Assembly: GCF_900116615.1 (NCBI RefSeq)
Contig: NZ_FPBF01000004.1
Span: forward strand, 124,001-188,000
Origin: Algoriphagus locisalis
GTDB lineage: Bacteria; Bacteroidota; Bacteroidia; Cytophagales; Cyclobacteriaceae
Length of the DNA stretch: 64,000 nucleotides
Direction of reading: 5' to 3'
Made by a program: the position numbers and the translations under genes. Within the stretch, counting starts at the first letter, position 1. Every line of letters starts with the position of its first letter. Under the pieces are notes generated by a model, which saw nothing but the letters and a program-made list of their open reading frames with translations, ran no database searches and was not told the DNA's origin. Positions 56,841 through 64,000 of the stretch are shown one piece after another.

Positions 56841-57018
56841 AATCTTTTTCGTTTTTGTGGAACAATGAATTATGAAGCTTCATCAGGCCGTGGGCGACAA
56901 AGACCTGAAGGCAAAGGAATAAATAGCGCAGCGCAGCAAGCGGCTTTATGCCGGAAGCTTACGGTCGCTCAGAGCCCTAAGGACTAACTTGGTGAGGAAT
57001 TCAGGGGTGAAAAAACAT
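56841..57018 (-). promoter_or_regulatory. RadC leader, homologous to the ArdC leader
   Basis: Same layout as 52138-52318. On the minus strand a hairpin CGGCATAAAGCCG is followed by GC-rich GCTGCGCTGCGC and a TTATTCC block. The rest of the gap to 57318 has no gene or clear repeat. Confidence 0.6.
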
Positions 57019-57318
57019 TATCTCTTAATTAGTCTTCTACATGAAAATATCCAGAATAATAAAATGTTTACTCTAACCGCTCTGTACATATTAAAATTGG
57101 ATACAACGATAAAAAGTCGTGTCAACCCAAGCTGAATCACTGCTATTGAAGATGGATAAATAAATCCTCTCCGGGATTGAAAAAAACACAGCCGCAGGAA
57201 CGGTCAAACGAGTTAAAACAACAAAGCTCAAAACGGCTACATCAACTAATCTAACTTTTTTCGATATATTGAGTAGTCCATATGGTAGCCTTGATATAGC
57301 ACTTAATTTCCCAACACG

Positions 57319-59154
57319 ATGAATCTTATCCGAAAATCACTTTTTTGTTATCTCATTATGGTATCCTTCATACTCTCCTGCCACGCGCAGAACAATCAGG
57401 AGATCAATAACCTGGTTTCCTTTGCCAAAGCATATGGCTATGTCAAGTATTTCCACCCCAGTACCGAAGCAGACCAGGTGGATTGGGGATGGTTTTCCGT
57501 TTATGGAAGTGAACAAGTGATGCAATGCGAAAACACCGAAGAGCTGTTGCAGACCATGCAGCGGATCTTTGAACCTATTGCGCCGACGGTAAGCTTCTCT
57601 TTCGCCCAACCTTCTGCTGATTATCCCATAGAAGCAAAGCCGACAAACGAACAGGGTTACTTACTGGTATATTGGCAGCATTTCGGTGTATCCAGGGACA
57701 TGAATAAAGGAAATCCACTTTACCGGAGTATCAAAGTGAATTCGCTTCAGAAGACAGATGGAAATGAAACGCCATCAGGCGAAACCCAAGAGTCCAATCC
57801 TAATAAAAAGGCGGGAAAAGATGAATTGGCTCCTGCCCCACCGCTCTTTCAAGGTTCCCCGAAAGAAAATGAAAACTGGACAGCCCAGATCGGAAAAGAA
57901 CTGTGGATCAGTATGCCCTTGCTACTCTATAGTAAAGACGGGCAAACCTTCCCAAAAAGCACTACAGACATAGAAGAATTCATGGTCTCCGGAGAGCAAA
58001 CAACCGCAACAGATGCATCATCCCTTTCCTTTCGATGTGGCAATCTGATCAATACCTGGAATGTGTTCCAACATTTCTATCCCTATTTCACAGAAATGTC
58101 AATAGATTGGGATAATGAGCTGAAGGCGAGTCTCACAAGAACCTATAAAAGCGATTCAGATGGACATGTGGATGACCTGAAACGCCTTACCTCTGCCCTC
58201 AAGGACAACCACGTCAGCGTTAGGGGAACTGAAAACCCCTATTTCGCACCACCCATTGATGTAGCATGGATAGAAGGACAGCTGGTCATCACAGAGGTGT
58301 TTGATCCTACGATGGGATTTAAACCGGGAGATACGATTGAACAGATCAACGGAGCAACTCCGCAACAACTCTACGAAAACCTAAGACCAAAGATCTCTGC
58401 TGCCACGCAAGGCTGGTTTGATTACATCGCACCTATCCTAATGATAACCGGTAAGCTTAATACTACCCTGAATATCACGGTAGCTGGAAAGACCGCTGAA
58501 CTGGAAAGAAAACTGAACTACTATGCCCAGAAAGATTCAATAAAGCCCTCTGAGCCGGGATATAGATTCCTTGAGGATGGCATTGTCTATCTCAATCTGG
58601 ACGCAATCCCCATGGATACTATCAACAAAATCATGCCCCAACTGGAAAAAAGCAAGGCAATCATAGCGGATGTCAGAGGCTATCCCAATAACAACCATGA
58701 ACTGATCAGACATCTAATCTCCAAAAAGGATGATCACAAGTGGATGCAGGTGGATCATTTCATCTATCCTGATCAACAGCAAATACCTGGATATTCAGAT
58801 TTTGGATGGTCAATGGAGCCGAAAGATCCTTTCTTGGGAGATAAAAAAGTCATTTTCATAACCGACGGCAGAGCTGTAAGCTATGCAGAGAGCTACCTGG
58901 GATTTATAGAAGGATACAAACTGGCTACTATTATAGGGCAGCCCAGTTCCGGTACCAACGGAAATGTCAACAGCTTTACGCTGCCCGGTGACTACATTAT
59001 TTCCTTTACTGGAATGAGGGTTTTAAAACATGACGGATCCCAACTCCACGGAATAGGCTTCCTACCTGATGCATATGTAGAAAGGACAATTGAAGGAGTA
59101 AGAGCTGGAAGAGATGAGTTTTTGGAAAAGGCTATTGAACTGGCTAAGCAATAA
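57319..59154 (+). CDS. Secreted S41-family peptidase
   Basis: A 611-residue protein. The N-terminus has a signal peptide with a possible lipobox (FILSCHAQ). Residues 25-250 are an extra domain, followed by a PDZ-like region (PGDTIEQINGATPQ). The protease core has FITDGRAVSYAES with the catalytic Ser and GQPSSGTNGNVNSF in the downstream loop. Family members are tail-specific processing proteases acting outside the cytoplasm. It stands alone. Confidence 0.9.
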   Translation: MNLIRKSLFCYLIMVSFILSCHAQNNQEINNLVSFAKAYGYVKYFHPSTEADQVDWGWFSVYGSEQVMQCENTEELLQTMQRIFEPIAPTVSFSFAQPSADYPIEAKPTNEQGYLLVYWQHFGVSRDMNKGNPLYRSIKVNSLQKTDGNETPSGETQESNPNKKAGKDELAPAPPLFQGSPKENENWTAQIGKELWISMPLLLYSKDGQTFPKSTTDIEEFMVSGEQTTATDASSLSFRCGNLINTWNVFQHFYPYFTEMSIDWDNELKASLTRTYKSDSDGHVDDLKRLTSALKDNHVSVRGTENPYFAPPIDVAWIEGQLVITEVFDPTMGFKPGDTIEQINGATPQQLYENLRPKISAATQGWFDYIAPILMITGKLNTTLNITVAGKTAELERKLNYYAQKDSIKPSEPGYRFLEDGIVYLNLDAIPMDTINKIMPQLEKSKAIIADVRGYPNNNHELIRHLISKKDDHKWMQVDHFIYPDQQQIPGYSDFGWSMEPKDPFLGDKKVIFITDGRAVSYAESYLGFIEGYKLATIIGQPSSGTNGNVNSFTLPGDYIISFTGMRVLKHDGSQLHGIGFLPDAYVERTIEGVRAGRDEFLEKAIELAKQ

Positions 59155-59494
59155 CATGGATCAGGCCATTTTCTTTGGAAGACAATACCTTTATTTCAAT
59201 CCGTACAGATTAATTATAAACCATCCAATTTTATCCTCTAATACAAGGTGTTAAGAACTCAAAGCGTTAATCGTGTAGTCATCCTCATACGGTCATGCTA
59301 AAGAGCTGGAAATCATTACCACTAAAGTTAAGGTTCGAATCGGGGGGGAGATTGAGTAAATTCCTGCAAGCATAAACCATGATCTATCATCATTGGCAAT
59401 TTAAATTACTGTCCAAAACGTAAGCGACTTGTTAGAGATTTTTCCGTCACTATCCCAAATCAGGTCAAAACACAGTGCCTAGAGTATTGCTATC
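59155..59494. other. Spacer, no gene
   Basis: Nothing certain. AAGGTTCGAATC at about 59329-59340 looks like a tRNA T-arm, but no acceptor or anticodon arm pairs with it. Confidence 0.6.
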
Positions 59495-59516
59495 TCAGTC
59501 TTTAGATTCCAATTTT

Positions 59517-60179
59517 TCAAGTCGTAATTGTAATTCGATAAGTTTTTCCATTAATCAACTTTAGTTGTTCAATTTCTTCTTCCTGTCTAATAAGTTTAGA
59601 ATTTTGTTCATTTAAATTTTTCTCCTGAGCAATTATATACAGCGTCAATTCCTCAATTTTCTGCAATAATTTAGAGTCCATTTCCCCTAGGAAAATCCCA
59701 TTCTCTGCAACCTCCTTAGCACTAGGTATGTCCTTTAAATGCCCCTTCTCATTGATATGATTTTCCACCTCCTCTAGAGTGGGTAATTGATAGTCTTTTT
59801 CAAAAACAAAATCAGACCAACCTGTCTCAACTTTAATTTCCTTTGCCCGGATTTGTCCGTTTACTGCAAGCTTCCAATCACCTGCATTGCTAACTCCAAG
59901 TCCAACATTCCCGAATCCATTCATCGTAAATTGCGAACTATTCAACAATCCTCCTGCATTCAGACTAAACATACCCCCGTTTGATCTGTCAATACCCAAT
60001 GAATACCAATTATCGTTAGGGTCATGAAAAGTAAGCCAAGAATCCTCATTGTCTCTTTCCATCATTAATGTCCTTCCTGTAGGATTTACTAGCAAAGTTT
60101 GCCCAGTAATATGCTGAACTTGGCATTCAGCCAAATAGCTTATTAAAAATGCTGTAATTAATAATAATATTTTTTTCAT
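59517..60179 (-). CDS. Secreted tail-fibre-like protein with frameshifted end
   Basis: A 220-residue protein with signal peptide ending AECQ. The tail (EIKVETGWSDFVF, HLKDIPSAKEVAENG, coiled coil) closely matches the protein at 26451-27095. The frame ends GKTYRITITT. Shifting frame near 59555 instead gives MEKLIELQLRLEKLESKD, a perfect coiled-coil ending that stops at 59495, so a one-base change has probably truncated the C-terminus. The change could be a real mutation or a sequencing error. Confidence 0.78.
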   Translation of the reverse strand: MKKILLLITAFLISYLAECQVQHITGQTLLVNPTGRTLMMERDNEDSWLTFHDPNDNWYSLGIDRSNGGMFSLNAGGLLNSSQFTMNGFGNVGLGVSNAGDWKLAVNGQIRAKEIKVETGWSDFVFEKDYQLPTLEEVENHINEKGHLKDIPSAKEVAENGIFLGEMDSKLLQKIEELTLYIIAQEKNLNEQNSKLIRQEEEIEQLKLINGKTYRITITT

Positions 60180-60516
60180 TTATTAAGTGTTTTAATAGAC
60201 TAAATTAAATTTATATAATTGATGTGGAATTACTTGAAACCAAATTATCTTTAGTTAAGACAGAATGCAGTTATTTCATCTATCTGATTTGTAACATCAA
60301 AATGATTTCATTTAAGGAACGCTTTGACAAAATAAAACTATCAATATTACCTATATGTATAAGGATTGAACTGAATTATTGATCCTGGTAATAAGTGAAG
60401 CTTAAGTTCTCGTGTATAATCCAAATTTTTAAATTTATACCAACTATTATTTATGTTTTCCACTATCTTAAGAGTAGAGCCATTTTCAAAGACTCTAAGA
60501 CATCAAAGGATGACCA
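60180..60516. other. AT-rich spacer
   Basis: No gene and no clear repeat seen. It should contain the promoter of the 59517-60179 gene. Confidence 0.6.
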
Positions 60517-61890
60517 TCAGTTCTCCAGATTCTTCAAGTAATACTCAACCTTCTCATCTGCTTTATCCTCCAATCCATCCAGCGGAACCAACTCCTTCAC
60601 TTCTCTCCTGATCTTCTTAAAGGACCCGATTTCAAAGCCTATCTTGAGTTGGACCCTGCTTTTATAAAAAGAACTTTGTTCATTAAAAAATGGATCAATT
60701 GATCCGATCACCACGGATCGAATTACTTTGCCCATAGGAATCGTTCTACCAATGGCCAAACTAGAAGCCCATGCTTTTCCATTAAAATTCCTGGATTCAT
60801 ACCCCGCAGGATTGGTTATGGTCATCTGATTGCGGTTTACTGTACCTTGAGCAAACCAATTCCCCTTACTAAAACGTAAACCGGTAAATACACCGAACCC
60901 TTCTCTTCTGAGATGTTCATCTTCATCAAACTGTTTTTTCCATGTAACTCCTCCCAAAATGGATAACTGCTGGGAAAAGGAAAAGGAAAGTCCATAATCC
61001 AATAATAACCCTTCACCAAAGGAGGTAAGCGGATCATACCAGAGTAGCATTCCTATACGATGAAAATAAGGCTGTCCTGCCAATTTATTTGCCTCGAAGA
61101 AGTTTGCCTTTTTCTTATTAAGGTCAGATGAAATAGTTTTGACATTCCCAAGTGAATCAATTTTCAGTTTAGAAAAATCCTTTCTTGCCTTTTGAATGTA
61201 TTCTTCGCTGATATGTCCCGCTTTCTCGGTTGCAAGTGCTTTGGCTTGATCAAAAGGTACTTCAGAAGGCAATCCATTTTTTGTCAGTTCTGCCAGTGCA
61301 TCTTTACCATAGAAGTCTGGAAGTTCGGTGCTTCTGGGATCAAACCCATCTTGTACTACTCCTGAGATTTGCGCTTCAATTTTGGGCATGATCCATTCAT
61401 TGGTAAGTGCCTTGAGATTTTCATTGTTCTGATCTATGAGTGATTCCAGCTCATCAACTTGCCTGATATCCTCCAACTTTGCTTTGGAATCATTCACTCG
61501 ATCCAACGTATTTTTTGCGGCATTTTTGATTTCTTCCCCTGGGATATCCCCACTTTGGATCAGGCTTTCCAGCGTTTTGTTTTCCTTTTCCAGCACTTCC
61601 ATGCTCCGTTCCTTGACCAGGGTAAATAGGCTATCCCTTTGGGTACTGTCAGCAGTGATTTCCTTGAGGTCTTTTAGTTCTTTCCGCAGGGAATCGTAGG
61701 ATTTCTTCAGTGACTGGATTTGCTTGAGTTCTTCCAAATAGGGGATTTCAGGTTTGGAGGGTAATGCAGAAATAGAATTTGAAATCGAAGGCTTTGGAAG
61801 TTTTGAATTCAAGCTACTTGGCAAGTTTTGAGCTTTCAAAAAACAGGATGAGAGCATCAAACTAATTACAAAAATGAATTCTTTTTTCAT
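60517..61890 (-). CDS. Secreted coiled-coil protein with beta-rich C-terminus (paralogue of 28514-29899)
   Basis: A 457-residue protein with a signal peptide ending FLKAQ. It has the same design as the 461-residue paralogue: charged helices (LEELKQIQSLKKSYDSL), then the block LPDFYGKDALAELTKNG, then a beta-rich end (VRFSKGNWFAQGT-like LRFSKGNWFAQGT). The middle is nearly identical while the ends differ, as after partial gene conversion. Unlike its paralogue it is not followed by or overlapped with the repeat protein. Confidence 0.78.
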   Translation of the reverse strand: MKKEFIFVISLMLSSCFLKAQNLPSSLNSKLPKPSISNSISALPSKPEIPYLEELKQIQSLKKSYDSLRKELKDLKEITADSTQRDSLFTLVKERSMEVLEKENKTLESLIQSGDIPGEEIKNAAKNTLDRVNDSKAKLEDIRQVDELESLIDQNNENLKALTNEWIMPKIEAQISGVVQDGFDPRSTELPDFYGKDALAELTKNGLPSEVPFDQAKALATEKAGHISEEYIQKARKDFSKLKIDSLGNVKTISSDLNKKKANFFEANKLAGQPYFHRIGMLLWYDPLTSFGEGLLLDYGLSFSFSQQLSILGGVTWKKQFDEDEHLRREGFGVFTGLRFSKGNWFAQGTVNRNQMTITNPAGYESRNFNGKAWASSLAIGRTIPMGKVIRSVVIGSIDPFFNEQSSFYKSRVQLKIGFEIGSFKKIRREVKELVPLDGLEDKADEKVEYYLKNLEN

Positions 61891-61997
61891 AGTAGAATTG
61901 TCAAACCAAACACATTTATACCCTTCCTTCGAAAGTTATTTATCTGGTAGTTTATATCCTCTTTTCACCTTTTGAATTACAAATTCTACTATATAGA

Positions 61998-62020
61998 AGG
62001 TGTAGATACAATCTACACCT
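61998..62020. repeat. Inverted repeat AGGTGTAGAT, copy 1
   Basis: AGGTGTAGAT and ATCTACACCT around ACA, followed by AGTCC. An almost identical copy is at 62206-62228. No gene lies between 61891 and 62266. Confidence 0.75.
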
Positions 62021-62205
62021 AGTCCAGCAAAAGATGGAACCCAAAGTCCTGATGCTAGGACGAGGAAACAGAAAAGAAAAAATACTTTAGAAGCATTTGG
62101 TTATTAAAATGAGATTTATTGAATGAGTTGAAGTTTTATTTATTTCTCATTCTATTTATTACTACATTAATTCAATTTTCAAACTACAATTTTGCATTGA
62201 TATAA

Positions 62206-62228
62206 AGGTGTAGATGCAATCTACACCT
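62206..62228. repeat. Inverted repeat AGGTGTAGAT, copy 2
   Basis: Same arms around GCA, followed by AGTCC. It lies 31 bases before a run of nine G residues at which a truncated regulator gene begins. Confidence 0.75.
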
Positions 62229-62266
62229 AGTCCCGACCATATTTCTTCTACTCCCATAGGGGGGGG

Positions 62267-62488
62267 GATGCCGTACCCTCCATCGAGGCGGCAAAGAAGA
62301 TAGCGGACGCATTTGGCGTATCGCTGGACTATCTTGTCGGCGAGGGGATCAACAGCTCCTTCGACAGAAAAACCGTCAAACGCCTGCAGGATATCGAAAA
62401 ACTACTGCCCGAGGACAGGGAGCACATCTTCGCACTCATGGACGCATTCCTGTTCAAGTGCCAGGTACAGAACTCCCTCAGCGCATAA
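62267..62488 (+). pseudogene. N-terminally truncated XRE-family regulator
   Basis: A 74-codon frame without a start codon, opening just inside the G9 run. It reads DAVPSIEAAKKIADAFGVSL, then DYLVGEGINSSFDRKTVKRL, and ends at a TAA. It matches the second half of a typical XRE helix-turn-helix protein of this phylum, from the last recognition turn onward; the first 35-40 residues are missing. GC is far higher than in the flanks, so this is an inserted or deletion-generated piece. A terminator follows. Confidence 0.75.
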
Positions 62489-62496
62489 AAACACAA

Positions 62497-62520
62497 AAGC
62501 CCGGCATTCCTGCCGAGCTT
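62497..62520 (+). terminator. Hairpin after the truncated regulator
   Basis: AAGCCCGGCA pairs with TGCCGAGCTT (one mismatch) around TTCC, followed by CTTAAT. The T tract is weak. Confidence 0.6.
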
Positions 62521-62671
62521 CTTAATAGCTACTAAAGCCTATATTTTTCTAGTTCCAATTTTTGATGACATAGATTATCAATGCTATTCTGCCCTTTGAT
62601 TTAAAATATTCAATTAAACTTTTCCTATATTTTTCAACCACTTTAAGTTGACTAAAAACGAAAACATCAAT

Positions 62672-63004
62672 TCATTCCAATTCAGGAAAACATCTCAAAG
62701 GACTAAAATCAGTCTTCCAAACATCTAGTTCAAAAAGCTTGCCTTCTTTATCAATATTTAGCGACACAATTACTTCAACTCCATCACAGTCCGTATATTG
62801 ATACTCACTTACTTGGCTTCCGAACTCTCTTCCCTCAATAATCTCTCCATTAGGAAACAATAACAACCCCCCCATCCCATCATCTTTCATTGGCATAACT
62901 AATAATTGAGACTCCCAATCTATTGGAAGAGCCATTCCTGCCTTTTCAACTAAAATATTAAGCAATCCGCTTTCTTGTCTTGTTATTTCTCTGCTATAAA
63001 CCAT
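62672..63004 (-). CDS. DUF6984-like putative immunity protein
   Basis: A 110-residue protein. DDGMGGLLLFPNG, EYQYTDCDGVEVIVSLN and FELDVWKTDFSPL fit DUF6984, which I recall as a family of uncharacterised proteins; its immunity role is inferred from position. It overlaps the end of the Rhs gene by 11 bases, the usual place for the cognate immunity gene. Confidence 0.72.
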   Translation of the reverse strand: MVYSREITRQESGLLNILVEKAGMALPIDWESQLLVMPMKDDGMGGLLLFPNGEIIEGREFGSQVSEYQYTDCDGVEVIVSLNIDKEGKLFELDVWKTDFSPLRCFPELE

Positions 63005-64000
63005 GTATTCTACCTACATTGATAACTCCATTTTCCAATTTAAACGCCGTGTATTGAATCTTTTGTCCAGCAACTTCAATTACTTGATTAAAAGGCTTAC
63101 CTGTGACTATCTTCTGAGAAACTCCTTTGAGATGAGTTTCAACGGCTGACATAACAGCATTACGACTCAGTCCTAGCTTATCTGTATGTCTAAACGCATG
63201 GCTAACCTGATTTGCAGTTTGTCCAAATTGTATTGTGGGAGTTCCAAAACCACGTGCAATCATTCTAGACGGCCTAATAGTACTTCCACTACCCCCTCCT
63301 GTCATAAACGAAAGGCCAAAAGAAATGTCGGAAATCAAGTCACCTGTTGCGACTAATCCCTCTGTGTTTATTTTGTCTTTGAAGGATTGGTTGACATTAG
63401 TCTGGAAATCAGAAACTTGCCCCATATCAAAATTATTCGAAACAAAAAAGTCATTGACAAATTGACCTCCGTTATTGAAAATTTCATCCTGACTCATCCC
63501 CTCCTTAAACGCACCATCATAAACGATAGCCTCTCCACCAGCGCCAAGTTCATCATACCCCAAAAACTGTCCTCGGGAATTGACTATCGGATTAGTCCAT
63601 TCTCCAAATGGATTCTCCATGTTATCCTCAACCCACATCCCGTTGGGATCGATCAGTCTTACAGGATTGTTCAACGCATAGTTGTAAGGGCTAAACGCCT
63701 GGTACATTTCCGCCAACGGATCCGGACTGGTCCAGCGTCCTATCACTGGGTCAAAATACCTCGCCCCATAATCGTATAGATTGAGGCTTTGGTCGTCCAG
63801 AAGCTCCTTCCCGTTGTAGAGGTATTTATTTGCCTTAATTAATCCATGCTGAAAGCCCAGCCCTTTGAGTTCCAAACCCCAAGGATCATAATGGGTTTCT
63901 TGGACTATGGCCGAACTCACACTCATCACCATCATATTGTCAAACCAGACATCCTCTGAAGTCTCGTTCACCACAAAGGTTTCCATATAGCCGTCCTTGG
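62994..64000 (-). CDS. Rhs protein, C-terminal part (5' end beyond the window)
   Basis: Open at the right edge. The visible part starts in the conserved core (VWFDNMMVMSVSSAIVQETHYDPWG), then [14 protein letters not shown] and DPLAEMYQAFSPYNYALNNP. From about 63630 onward to its stop it encodes a tip unlike that of the first Rhs gene. It ends with GQTANQVSHAFRHTDK and FKLENGVINVGRIHGL; the His/Arg-rich end suggests a nuclease, but I do not recognise it. The core is nearly identical in DNA to that at 34200-34440, so the two genes can recombine. Confidence 0.85.
   Translation of the reverse strand, partial: KDGYMETFVVNETSEDVWFDNMMVMSVSSAIVQETHYDPWGLELKGLGFQHGLIKANKYLYNGKELLDDQSLNLYDYGARYFDPVIGRWTSPDPLAEMYQAFSPYNYALNNPVRLIDPNGMWVEDNMENPFGEWTNPIVNSRGQFLGYDELGAGGEAIVYDGAFKEGMSQDEIFNNGGQFVNDFFVSNNFDMGQVSDFQTNVNQSFKDKINTEGLVATGDLISDISFGLSFMTGGGSGSTIRPSRMIARGFGTPTIQFGQTANQVSHAFRHTDKLGLSRNAVMSAVETHLKGVSQKIVTGKPFNQVIEVAGQKIQYTAFKLENGVINVGRIHGL

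Noticed and set aside
59325-59345. AAGGTTCGAATC looks like a tRNA T-arm, and AAGATTCGAATCCTGCC near 43036 does too
   Set aside because: No matching acceptor stem, D-arm or anticodon arm upstream in either case. They may be fragments left by integration, but that cannot be shown.
62313-62525. A 70-codon plus-strand frame
   Set aside because: Out-of-phase shadow of the truncated XRE regulator, which has the protein-like reading.

Overview
The window comes from a Bacteroidota chromosome, most likely a Cyclobacteriaceae genome of the Algoriphagus type; the genus is my inference. The basis is the absence of Shine-Dalgarno sites, TAnnTTTG-type -7 boxes, many secreted proteins ending in a coiled tail domain typical of this phylum, two-gene Rhs loci whose second protein starts with a DUF6443-like region, and moderate GC with AT-rich gaps. 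No rRNA, complete tRNA, CRISPR array or intact insertion sequence was seen. The window is mostly accessory DNA.

Region 1 (195-8934, minus strand) is a tight seven-gene operon that I read as an NTP-dependent conflict (immunity) system built on two paired GTPases. Its genes are a GASH-type helical protein, DO-GTPase2, DO-GTPase1, a large GAP1-type protein, an EAD1-trypsin protease, a DRGH nuclease, and a protein with an unrecognised N-terminal module joined to a C-terminal EAD1-like domain. The GTPases probably act as the switch and the last three genes as effectors. This is the best candidate in the window for an incompletely described system.

Region 2 (10257-21081, minus) is a type I restriction-modification island, hsdM-hsdS-(TM protein)-(UDG-like protein)-rloA-rloB-hsdR-(YgjP-like metalloprotease). 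RloAB and two uncharacterised genes lie between hsdS and hsdR. A 66-residue Cys/His-rich protein (10001-10201, plus) faces its end.

Region 3 (22168-25500) holds a TetR regulator with an SDR oxidoreductase sharing an operator-like box, a small hypothetical gene and its decayed copy, and a small membrane protein.

Region 4 (25604-42413) is a secreted-protein and polymorphic-toxin locus. It has repeated tail-fibre-like secreted proteins, a two-gene Rhs/SpvB-like apparatus (37590-40922 and 33427-37581), a possible lipoprotein immunity gene, and an orphan Rhs tip with its own immunity gene. A second Rhs gene with a different tip and a DUF6984-like partner runs off the right edge (62672-64000). Between them, 59517-61890 duplicates parts of region 4.

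Region 5 (43301-51038) has three small hypothetical genes and a mutagenesis cassette: a second DnaE, a Y-family polymerase, and a divergent LexA/UmuD-like regulator with ATTGTATC boxes, followed by DUF3892-like and HMCES/YedK-type genes.

Region 6 (51154-59154) carries ArdC and RadC-like genes whose upstream leaders are homologous, a DUF2268-like protease, a DUF5694-like protein, a LytS/LytTR two-component pair and an S41 peptidase. Several dispersed non-coding repeat families occur in the gaps.
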